Source: a beta proteobacterium AAP65
Lineage (GTDB): Bacteria > Pseudomonadota > Gammaproteobacteria > Burkholderiales > Burkholderiaceae_C
Reading direction: 5' to 3'
Assembly: GCA_001295865.1 (NCBI GenBank)
Contig: LJHW01000021.1
Location: forward strand, 28,858-92,857
Length of the DNA stretch: 64,000 nt
Below are positions 57,461 through 64,000 of the stretch, in pieces. The stretch's first letter is position 1. Every line of letters begins with the position of its first letter. The translations under genes were made by a program, and so were the position numbers. Below the pieces are notes generated by a model, which was given only the letters and a program-made list of their open reading frames with translations, had not been told where the DNA came from and ran no database searches.

Positions 57461-57485
57461 ACCGCGCGGTTGGCTGAGAGCTGCG

Positions 57486-58271
57486 ATGACGGGCCCCGCT
57501 GCCGCGCCACTGGCCTTCATCACCGGCGCTTCCAGCGGCATCGGCCAAGCGCTGGCGGCGCGTTACGCCGCCGCGGGCTGGCGCCTGGCGCTCGTGGCCC
57601 GGCGCACCGCCGAGATGCAGGCCTGGGCCGCGGCGCAAGGGCTGGGTGCCGACCGTGTGGCCATCTACGGTGCCGATGTGGCTGTGCCTGACAGCATCGT
57701 CGCGGCCGGGCAGGCCTGCATCGCCGCCCAGGGCCTGCCCGAGGTGGTGCTGGCTTGTGCCGGCATCAGCGTGGGCATGGACACCGCCGAGCGTGCCGAT
57801 CTCGACGTGCTGCGCGACGTGCTGGCGCTCAACAACATCGGCCTGGCGGCCACTTTCCATCCCTTCGTGGCCGCGATGCGCGCGCGCGGTCACGGCACGC
57901 TGGTGGGCGTGGCCAGCGTGGCAGCCATCCGCGGCCTGCCCGGGCACGGCGCCTACAGCGCCAGCAAGGCCGGCGTGGTGGCTTATTGCGAAAGCCTGCG
58001 GGTGGAATGCCGCGGCAGCGGCGTGCGCGTGGTGACGCTGCTGCCGGGTTATGTGGCCACGCCGCTGACGGCAACAAACCCCTACAGGATGCCCTTCTTG
58101 ATGGCGCCCGAAGCATTTGCCGAGCGCGCCTTCCGCGCGATTCAGGCGGGCGACAGCTACCGCGTCATCCCGTGGCAGATGGGTGTGGTGGCGAAGCTGT
58201 TGCGCCTGCTGCCCAACACGCTGTATGACCGCCTGATGGCCGGCCGTGGGCGCAAGCCCCGGCGCGGCTGA
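57486..58271 (+). CDS. Short-chain dehydrogenase/reductase
   Basis: The 261-aa product is a classical SDR with the NAD(P)-binding TGASSGIG (~14-21), the ALVARR strand, the LALNNIG region, and the catalytic tyrosine and lysine in YSASKAG, with serine in GVASVAAI before it. The C-terminal ~60 residues are basic and hydrophobic. The ARR after the second strand hints at NADP. Substrate is unknown. It follows lptC by 25 bases and precedes the SbtA gene by 63. Confidence 0.9.
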   Translation: MTGPAAAPLAFITGASSGIGQALAARYAAAGWRLALVARRTAEMQAWAAAQGLGADRVAIYGADVAVPDSIVAAGQACIAAQGLPEVVLACAGISVGMDTAERADLDVLRDVLALNNIGLAATFHPFVAAMRARGHGTLVGVASVAAIRGLPGHGAYSASKAGVVAYCESLRVECRGSGVRVVTLLPGYVATPLTATNPYRMPFLMAPEAFAERAFRAIQAGDSYRVIPWQMGVVAKLLRLLPNTLYDRLMAGRGRKPRRG

Positions 58272-58334
58272 GCGGCTGCCCCCGCCGGCCCACGCGCGGT
58301 GCGGGCATGCAGGCGTGGCAGCATCGCGCCCGCC

Positions 58335-59267
58335 ATGATCGATGTTGTCGTCTTCTTTTTCCTGCTCGGGGTGTTCGCACGCCTGGTGGGCAGCGACCTG
58401 CGCCTGCCCGAGGCGTTGTACGAAACCCTGTCCATCTACCTGCTGCTGGCCATCGGCCTGAAGGGCGGCATCGAGCTCAGCAGGCAGCCCCTGGTGGCGC
58501 TGGCGCCGCAGGTGCTGGTGTGCATGGCGCTGGGTTTTGCCATCCCGTTTTTGTTGTATCCGCTGGGCCGGGCGCTGAAGCTGGTGCAGGCCGATGCGGC
58601 TTCGCTGGCCGCGCACTACGGCTCGGTGAGTGTGGTGACCTTCGCGGTGGCCACGGCCGCGCTCACGCGCGAGGGCATCGCCTACGAGAGCCACGCCGCG
58701 CTGTGGGTGGCGGTGATGGAGGCGCCGGGCATCGTGGCGGGCATTCTGCTGGCGCGCATGGGCCGGGGCGGTGCCACGAACTGGCGCGGGCTGGCGCACG
58801 ATGTGGCCTTCGGCAAGAGCGTGCTGCTCTTGCTGGGCGGGCTGGTCATTGGCGCGGTGGCGGGCGTGGAAGGTACACAACCCATCCAGGCTGTGTTCAT
58901 CGACCCCTTCAAGGGCGTGCTGGCGCTCTTCCTGCTGGAACTCGGCCTGGTGGCTGGCGGTCGTTTGAGCGAGGTCAAACGTTTCGGCCCCGCGGTGCTG
59001 GTGATCGGCCTGGGCGCGCCGCCCGTGCTGGCGCTGGCCGGCGCGGCCACGGGCCTGGCGCTGGGGCTCAGCACAGGCGGCGTGGCGCTGATGGCCACGC
59101 TGGCGGCCAGCGCCAGTTACATCGCCGCGCCCACCGCCATGCGCATTGCCGTGCCCGAAGCGAATGCCGCACTGTCCATCACGGCGGCTTTGGGCATCAG
59201 TTTCCCCTTCAACATCGTCATCGGGATACCGATCTACATCGAACTTGCGCAGAGATGGACCGCATGA
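58335..59267 (+). CDS. SbtA-like sodium-dependent bicarbonate permease
   Basis: The 310-aa product is a hydrophobic protein with about ten membrane helices, including IDVVVFFFLLGVFARLVG, LYETLSIYLLLAIGLKGG, HYGSVSVVTFAVATAAL and SASYIAAPTAMRIAVPEANAALSIT. The KGG after the second helix and the inverted-repeat-like pattern fit SbtA (DUF897), the high-affinity Na+/bicarbonate symporter known from cyanobacteria. Its stop overlaps the start of a PII-like gene, just as sbtA and sbtB are paired. No carboxysome or RuBisCO genes are nearby. Confidence 0.88.
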   Translation: MIDVVVFFFLLGVFARLVGSDLRLPEALYETLSIYLLLAIGLKGGIELSRQPLVALAPQVLVCMALGFAIPFLLYPLGRALKLVQADAASLAAHYGSVSVVTFAVATAALTREGIAYESHAALWVAVMEAPGIVAGILLARMGRGGATNWRGLAHDVAFGKSVLLLLGGLVIGAVAGVEGTQPIQAVFIDPFKGVLALFLLELGLVAGGRLSEVKRFGPAVLVIGLGAPPVLALAGAATGLALGLSTGGVALMATLAASASYIAAPTAMRIAVPEANAALSITAALGISFPFNIVIGIPIYIELAQRWTA

Positions 59268-59572
59268 GCCTCGAGAAACACCCGAAAACCCTGCTCGTCA
59301 TCGTGGCCGAGGCGGTGCTGGAAAAGGCCTTGGTGCGCGATGCCCGCGAGCGCGGTGCCCAAGGCTGGACCGTTGCCGAAGTACACGGCGGGGGCCATGG
59401 CGGCGTGCGTGAAGGGGCCTGGGAGGCCGACCGCACCATCGAGATGAAACTCATCTGCGAGCCCGCCGTCGCCGATGCCATCGCGGCGCACGTGTTGAGC
59501 GTGTACGCGCCGAACTATGGGGTGGCGCTGTATTTCAGCCCGGTGCAGGTGTTGCGCCCCGAGCGTTATTGA
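59264..59572 (+). CDS. PII-family regulator, SbtB-like
   Basis: The 102-aa product has the ferredoxin-like PII fold: LLVIVAEAVLEKALVRDARERGAQGWTVAEVHGGGHGG, IEMKLICEPAVADAIAAHVL and the final YGVALYFSPVQVLR. Its length, the T-loop region (HGGGHGGVREGAWEA) and its ATGA overlap with the permease gene fit SbtB, which binds cyclic or adenyl nucleotides and gates SbtA. A terminator follows 41 bases later. Confidence 0.85.
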   Translation: MSLEKHPKTLLVIVAEAVLEKALVRDARERGAQGWTVAEVHGGGHGGVREGAWEADRTIEMKLICEPAVADAIAAHVLSVYAPNYGVALYFSPVQVLRPERY

Positions 59573-59612
59573 CGGCGGGCCGGCGCTGCAGCGCGCTCGG
59601 GCGCAGAAACTG

Positions 59613-59638
59613 AAAAAGGCACCCGAGGGTGCCTTTTT
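59613..59638. terminator. Bidirectional rho-independent terminator
   Basis: AAAAAGGCACCC (59613-59624), GA and GGGTGCCTTTTT (59627-59638) make a perfect 12-bp stem with T-tracts on both strands. It can end the SbtA/PII transcript and the RNA-binding-protein transcript, which are convergent. Confidence 0.92.
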
Positions 59639-59684
59639 GTTGCCTTGCAGGCTGGCCGTTCAGGCCAACACGGGGCTGCTGGGT

Positions 59685-60176
59685 TCAGTAGCCGCCGCGG
59701 TTGCCACCGCCGCCACCACCATAACCACCACCACCGCCGCTGCGGCCACCACCACCGCCACCGCCGTAGGGGCTGCGGCCACCGCCGCCGCCGCCACCGC
59801 CGTAGGGGCTGCGGCCGCCGCCGCCACCGCCGGCACCACCGCCGCCGTAGCCGCCGCCGCCACCGCCGCCGCCGTAACCACCACCGCCGCTGCGGCCACC
59901 GCCGCCGCCGAAGCCACCCGGGCGCTCTTCACGCGGGCGGGCTTCGTTCACCACGACGGCGCGGCCGTCGATGGGCTGGCCGTTCATGCCGTTGATCGCG
60001 GCTTGCGCTTCCGGGTCGGAACCCATCTCGACGAAGCCGAAGCCCTTCGAGCGGCCGGTTTCCCGGTCCATCATCACCTTGGCGGACGTGACGGTGCCGA
60101 ACTGCGAAAAGGCCTGCAGCAGCGAGTCGTCGCGCACCGAATAAGCCAAGTTACCTACGTAAAGTTTGTTTCCCAC
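59685..60176 (-). CDS. Glycine-rich RNA-recognition-motif protein
   Basis: The 163-aa product has an N-terminal RRM (~1-80) with RNP2 LYVGNL and RNP1 KGFGFVEM, then a long (Gly)n tail with RSPYGGG and SGGGGYGG repeats. Such proteins, common in proteobacteria and cyanobacteria, bind single-stranded RNA and often respond to cold. The tail could promote condensation, by analogy with eukaryotic glycine-rich proteins (inference). It is convergent with the PII gene across a terminator. Confidence 0.92.
   Translation of the reverse strand: MGNKLYVGNLAYSVRDDSLLQAFSQFGTVTSAKVMMDRETGRSKGFGFVEMGSDPEAQAAINGMNGQPIDGRAVVVNEARPREERPGGFGGGGGRSGGGGYGGGGGGGGYGGGGAGGGGGGRSPYGGGGGGGGRSPYGGGGGGGRSGGGGGYGGGGGGNRGGY
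59755..59816. repeat. 36-bp periodic repeat in the glycine-rich tail
   Basis: Identical 26-base units at 59755-59780 and 59791-59816 lie 36 bases apart and encode two RSPYGGG-type blocks. Low-complexity CCACCG runs surround them, so slippage could change the tail length. Confidence 0.75.
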
Positions 60177-60434
60177 GGGGAGCCCTCAAAAGAACCTATC
60201 AATAACCATGCGGAGCTCAACCCTGCGTGAACCAATCATGCGAAAGGTGCGGCTGCCAAACACAGACTCCCTATTAGCGCACCGCCCAACGCGGCATGTA
60301 AAGAACCCGCGCCGTGAGTGTTGTTTTCGCGCGCCGCGGAAAAACCCGGGCGCCGGCCGGGTACCTCCAGTTTCACGGCCGTGCGGCACGTGACGGCCGT
60401 GCTGCACCCGGCCCAGCGCCTACCATCGCGGCCC
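60177..60434. promoter_or_regulatory. Leader region between the RRM gene and marC
   Basis: This 258-base spacer separates two divergent genes and should hold both promoters. The half nearer the RRM gene is less GC-rich (for example around 60180-60300) and could be a cold-responsive leader. No clear -10/-35 pair or other motif was found. Confidence 0.3.
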
Positions 60435-61076
60435 ATGGACCTGCTCAAGCCCCTGATCGCGCTGCTGGCGATCGTCAACCCGATCGGGGTGGTGCCCTTT
60501 TTCATCCACTTCACGCAGGCCTTCAACCGCGATCAGCGCCAGCGCACCATCCGCATCAGCGCCTTCGCCACCTTCTGCGTCATCGCCATCAGCGCCGTGG
60601 CTGGCCTGAAAGTGATCGAGTTTTTCGGTATCTCGCTGGCGAGCTTCCAGGTGGGGGGCGGCACGCTGCTGCTGATCAGCAGCCTGGCCATGCTGAACGC
60701 CGAGCAGGCCGACACCAAACCCAGCGATCTGAACGAGGGCGACCAGAAGGTGGATGCCGGCGCCAGCATCGCCGTGGTGCCGCTGACCATCCCGCTGCTC
60801 ACCGGGCCGGCCACCATCTCCACGATGGTGATCTACGCCGACAAGACGCGGCATCTCTGGCAGCTGGGTGTGCTGGTGGCCTATGGCGTGGTGATCGCGC
60901 TGGTGGTGTTTCTGGTGTTCTCGGCCTCCGGGCGCATCGCCAAGGTGCTGGGGCGCACCGGCATCAACATCATGACGCGGCTGATGGGGCTGATCCTGGC
61001 CGCCATGGCCGTGGAACTGCTGGCCGATGGCCTGGTGAAACTCTTCCCGGTGCTGGCCAGCCACGTCGCACGCTGA
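60435..61076 (+). CDS. MarC-family integral membrane protein
   Basis: The 213-aa product has six hydrophobic segments and the MarC start MDLLKPLIALLAIVNPIGVVPFFI, with NPIG near residue 17 and SGxxTxx-like LTGPATISTMVIYADKT in the fourth. MarC proteins are inner-membrane proteins of unknown transport role, no longer considered to be antibiotic-resistance factors. The ATG at 60435 is chosen as it puts the family motif at the N-terminus. It precedes the GMC gene by 14 bases. Confidence 0.88.
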   Translation: MDLLKPLIALLAIVNPIGVVPFFIHFTQAFNRDQRQRTIRISAFATFCVIAISAVAGLKVIEFFGISLASFQVGGGTLLLISSLAMLNAEQADTKPSDLNEGDQKVDAGASIAVVPLTIPLLTGPATISTMVIYADKTRHLWQLGVLVAYGVVIALVVFLVFSASGRIAKVLGRTGINIMTRLMGLILAAMAVELLADGLVKLFPVLASHVAR

Positions 61077-61090
61077 GCCCGCTTGTTCTG

Positions 61091-62710
61091 ATGACCGACA
61101 GCACGCCCGTTTTCGACCACATCATCGTCGGCGCCGGCACCGCCGGCTGCCTGCTGGCCAACCGCCTCTCGGCCGACCCGAAGTGCCGCGTGCTGCTGCT
61201 GGAGGCCGGCGGGCCCGACAACTACCACTGGATCCACATCCCGGTGGGGTATCTCTACTGCATCGGCAACCCGCGCACCGACTGGCTGTTTTTCACCGAG
61301 GCCGATCCCGGTCTCAACGGCCGCGAGCTGCGCTACCCGCGTGGCAAGGTGCTGGGCGGCTGCAGCAGCATCAACGGCATGATCTACATGCGCGGCCAGG
61401 CACGCGACTACGCGCAGTGGGCGCAGCTCACGGGCGATGCCAGCTGGGGCTGGGAGCACTGCCTGCAGCACTTCCTGCGCCATGAAGACCACTGGCGCGG
61501 CGCCGTGGCCGGCGCTCACGGCGCCGGGGGGGAATGGCGGGTGGAAAAGCAGCGGTTGCGCTGGGAGATCCTCGATGCCTTTGCCGCCGCGGCGCGCGAG
61601 GCCGGCATTCCCGCCAGCGATGACTTCAACCGCGGCAGCAACGAAGGCGTGGGCTACTTCGAAGTCAACCAGCGCAGTGGCATCCGCTGGAACACGAGCA
61701 AGGCCTTCCTGCGGCCGGTGCGCGGCCGTGCCAACCTGACGGTGTGGACCCACGCCCAGGCGCGGCGCCTGCTGATAGACGGCCAACGCGTCACCGGGGT
61801 GGAAGTGCAGCGCGGCAGCGATGCGCCCGTGACCGTGCGTGCCGCGCGCGAGGTGGTGCTCTGCGCCGGCGCCATCGGCACGCCGCAGCTGCTGCTGCTC
61901 TCGGGCATAGGCGCGGGCGAGCGGCTGCACGCGCTGGGCATCACACCGCGGCACGAGCTGCCAGGCGTGGGCGAGAACCTGCAAGACCACCTGCAGATCC
62001 GTGCCGTGTATTCCGTGGAAGGCGTGAAGACGCTGAACACGCAGGCCCACTCGCTGCTGGGCAAGGCGGCCATCGGGCTGGAATACCTGCTCAAGCGCAG
62101 CGGGCCGATGAGCATGGCTCCTTCGCAGCTGGGGGCCTTCACACGTTCGTCGCCGGGACAGCCGCACCCCAACGTGCAGTACCACGTGCAGCCCTTGTCG
62201 CTGGACGCCTTCGGCCAGCCGCTGCACCGGTACAACGCCTTCACGGCCAGCGTCTGCAACCTCAACCCCACTTCACGCGGCCATGTTCGGCTGCGCAGCG
62301 CGCGGCCCGAAGACGCGCCGGTGATCCAGGCGCGTTACCTCTCCACGCCCGAAGACCGCCAGGTGGCTGCCGATTCGCTGCGCCTGACACGCCGCATCGC
62401 CGCCATGCCGGCGCTGGCGAAGTACCGGCCGCAAGAGGTAAAGCCGGGCGTGCAGTTTCAGAGCGACGAAGAACTCGCGCGCCTGGCCGGTGACATCGGC
62501 ACCACCATCTTCCACCCCGTGGGCACCTGCCGCATGGGCGCCGAGGGCGACCCGGCCGCGGTGGTGAACCCGCGACTGCAGCTGCGCGGCCTGGCCGGCC
62601 TGCGCATCGCCGATGCCAGCGTGATGCCCACCATCACCAGCGGCAACACCAACTCGCCCACATTGATGATTGCCGAGCGCGCCGCGCAGTGGCTGCTGGC
62701 CGGCGGGTAA
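61091..62710 (+). CDS. GMC-family FAD oxidoreductase (choline dehydrogenase-like)
   Basis: The 539-aa product has the N-terminal FAD site HIIVGAGTAGCLLANRLS, the GMC signature 1 PRGKVLGGCSSINGMIYMRG and signature 2 GAIGTPQLLLLSGIG, and the catalytic-region HPVGTCRMG plus GNTNSPTLMIAERAA at the C-terminus. It oxidises an alcohol with FAD; the substrate cannot be set from the sequence, so choline dehydrogenase should be taken only as similarity. It is 14 bases after marC. Confidence 0.92.
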   Translation: MTDSTPVFDHIIVGAGTAGCLLANRLSADPKCRVLLLEAGGPDNYHWIHIPVGYLYCIGNPRTDWLFFTEADPGLNGRELRYPRGKVLGGCSSINGMIYMRGQARDYAQWAQLTGDASWGWEHCLQHFLRHEDHWRGAVAGAHGAGGEWRVEKQRLRWEILDAFAAAAREAGIPASDDFNRGSNEGVGYFEVNQRSGIRWNTSKAFLRPVRGRANLTVWTHAQARRLLIDGQRVTGVEVQRGSDAPVTVRAAREVVLCAGAIGTPQLLLLSGIGAGERLHALGITPRHELPGVGENLQDHLQIRAVYSVEGVKTLNTQAHSLLGKAAIGLEYLLKRSGPMSMAPSQLGAFTRSSPGQPHPNVQYHVQPLSLDAFGQPLHRYNAFTASVCNLNPTSRGHVRLRSARPEDAPVIQARYLSTPEDRQVAADSLRLTRRIAAMPALAKYRPQEVKPGVQFQSDEELARLAGDIGTTIFHPVGTCRMGAEGDPAAVVNPRLQLRGLAGLRIADASVMPTITSGNTNSPTLMIAERAAQWLLAGG

Positions 62711-63024
62711 GTCCGGATGGCGGGGCCTGGCGCCCGGTTGTTACATTTGTGTCACTCGTGGCGTCGCCGGTCTGGCCCTTGGGCTTTTCAGTGCTGCGCC
62801 TCACGGGGGCCTGAGGAGACATCGGACAGAATTCGAAGACCAGAACACAGACCGGCCCCGCAGATGGGTTGGCTTTTGCAAGGCGCCGCGAGTCGGCGCC
62901 TTTTTCATGCCTGCGCGGGTTTGAAGGCGGGTGTTTCGGGTGTGTTTCGGCCGATCGGCTGCAGGCGGGCCTGCCTAGCATCGACGCGAGAAGCTCTCCG
63001 CCCCGAACCCCCCGAAGGTCTGCC
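62711..63024 (+). other. Spacer with possible small RNA
   Basis: This 314-base spacer has no good gene. It ends in a strong terminator at 62882-62905 that lies 172 bases after the GMC stop, too far to be its usual terminator. A small RNA of about 100-170 bases ending here is possible, but I could not identify a promoter or a known RNA family. Confidence 0.3.
62882..62905 (+). terminator. Rho-independent terminator
   Basis: GGCGCCG (62882-62888), loop CGAGT and CGGCGCC (62894-62900) form a perfect 7-bp stem followed by TTTTT. It ends any transcript from the upstream side before the HDOD gene. Confidence 0.85.
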
Positions 63025-63855
63025 ATGTCCGTGAACCCCGAACTGCGCAAGCTGGACATCGACATCCCGTCGCAGCCCCAGTCGCTGGTGCAGTTGTCGC
63101 TGCTGATGGCCGACGAAGACATCAACATGCAGGCCGCAGCCAGCCTGATCGAAACCGACATGGCGCTGGCGGCGGCGGTGATGAAGGCCGTCAACTCTTC
63201 GCTCTACGGCCTGAAGGGGCGCGTGCAGAGCGTGCACCAGGCCATCACCTACCTGGGCATGCGCGAGGTGGCGGCCATCACCTTCGAGATGGGTTTGCGT
63301 GCCGCCTTCCCGCCCGCGCCTGAACTCGAGCCGCTGTGGCAACGCGCCGGCCAGCGTGGCACCTTGATGGGCAAGCTGGCGGCCAAGCTCTCGCTGGACG
63401 CCTGGGGTGCGCACTCGGCCGGGCTGTTCGAAGAGTGCGGCAAGGCGGTGCTCTTCCGCCATGCCACCGACCACTACCGCGCCATGCTGCGCGCCACCGA
63501 CAACGACGTTGATCTCGTCGGTCTGGAACACGCCGGTTTCGGCGTCAGCCACGACGCCCTGGGCGCCGCGCTGTGCGAAAGCTGGGGCCTGGGTGCCGCA
63601 GCGGTGGCCAGCGTGCGCCACCATGTGGTGGCGCAGGCCGCGCTGGCCTTGCCCACAGCCGAAGGTCGGCGTTCCATCAGCGCGCTGTCGGTACTGGCCC
63701 ACGTGCTGATGCACAGCCCCGAGCGCGTGGATGAAGCCGTTCGCGCGGTGGCGCCGGCCGCCGATCTGGATGACATGCTGGTGCTGCGGGCCGTGCGGCA
63801 GGCGCAAGAACAAATGGCGGAAGCGCAGCAGGCGGCTCGGCAAACGGCGCACTGA
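63025..63855 (+). CDS. HDOD-domain protein
   Basis: The 276-aa product is an HDOD domain (~10-215), an HD-phosphohydrolase relative that has lost catalytic metal residues. Visible are LPSQPQSLVQLSLLMADEDINMQAAASLIETDMALAAAVMKAVNSSLYGL and ITYLGMREVAAITFEMG. HDOD proteins usually act in signalling, often with cyclic-di-GMP or motility control, but their ligand is unknown. GAAGG at 63014-63018 is the ribosome site for the ATG at 63025. Confidence 0.9.
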   Translation: MSVNPELRKLDIDIPSQPQSLVQLSLLMADEDINMQAAASLIETDMALAAAVMKAVNSSLYGLKGRVQSVHQAITYLGMREVAAITFEMGLRAAFPPAPELEPLWQRAGQRGTLMGKLAAKLSLDAWGAHSAGLFEECGKAVLFRHATDHYRAMLRATDNDVDLVGLEHAGFGVSHDALGAALCESWGLGAAAVASVRHHVVAQAALALPTAEGRRSISALSVLAHVLMHSPERVDEAVRAVAPAADLDDMLVLRAVRQAQEQMAEAQQAARQTAH

Positions 63856-64000
63856 GCGGCGCGGCTCCCCCGTGCGGGGGATGCGACCGCCCATCGTGTC
63901 AGCTTGAGGAAAGCCCGTCTGGGCAGGGCGGGCGGGCTTGGGTAGTCTCGCGGATCTTTTTCGCAGTCGATGGGCCCCGCGCCCCACCCACCCCACCATG
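63856..64000 (+). other. Right-edge spacer with possible start of the next gene
   Basis: After the HDOD stop is a CCCCC-GTGC-GGGGG hairpin (63867-63880) without a T-tract. The window ends exactly in ATG at 63998-64000 after CCCACCCACCCCACC, a type of leader seen elsewhere here, so a plus-strand gene may start there. I could see nothing more. Confidence 0.3.

Noticed and set aside
63867..63880. Terminator after the HDOD gene.
   Set aside because: The CCCCC-GTGC-GGGGG hairpin is not followed by T residues.

Overview
The window is very G+C-rich, densely coded DNA that looks like a chromosome of a betaproteobacterium of the order Burkholderiales, probably near the Rubrivivax/Leptothrix group. 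Signs of this are a Bug-type solute receptor, a PEP-CTERM protein, the DUF3348-DUF802-OmpA-DUF2894 block, and the arrangement around the replication origin. It holds the dnaA-dnaN-gyrB genes facing away from rpmH-rnpA-yidD-yidC-mnmE, so it very probably spans oriC (about 47.2-47.5 kb).

Layout. 1-5.3 kb: secreted choice-of-anchor I protein (cut by the left edge), a hypothetical protein, a sirtuin with a small secreted protein, an unknown membrane protein and a LacI repressor. 5.3-8.9 kb: galactose unit (sugar ABC ATPase, galT, galK) read away from the LacI gene across a perfect palindromic operator. 9.0-13.7 kb: four start/stop-overlapping genes that look like a MotAB/ZorAB-type ion-driven motor with a long coiled-coil tail and two uncharacterised partners. 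13.7-18.0 kb: TonB receptor, PepSY membrane protein and DUF2946 protein. 18-25 kb: PEP-CTERM protein, a two-subunit molybdenum hydroxylase, DUF3237, LuxR regulator, Bug receptor, ankyrin and GNAT proteins. 25.2-32.7 kb: SWIM-DUF5691-MoxR-DUF5682-VWA block, a MoxR/VWA chaperone-like system of unknown job. 32.7-35.4 kb: fatty acid hydroxylase-like protein, MFS exporter, CsbD protein.

35.5-41.6 kb: complete RNA repair locus. rtcR (CARF plus sigma-54 activator) is divergent from rsr (Ro60), two structured Y-RNA-like RNAs, rtcB and rtcA. A good sigma-54 promoter precedes rsr. One RNA carries a circularly permuted tRNA-like core and both have a 15-bp terminal stem with a single mismatch.

41.7-64 kb: gyrB, dnaN, dnaA, the origin region, rpmH/rnpA/yidD/yidC/mnmE, apt, a phosphatase and a Kef-type antiporter; then kdsD-kdsC-lptC (LPS), an SDR, an SbtA/SbtB-like bicarbonate transporter pair, a glycine-rich RNA-binding protein, MarC, a GMC oxidoreductase and an HDOD protein. 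No insertion sequence, prophage, CRISPR array, rRNA or ordinary tRNA gene was seen. The most interesting pieces are the motor-like cluster, the MoxR/DUF5682/VWA block and the Y-RNA pair.
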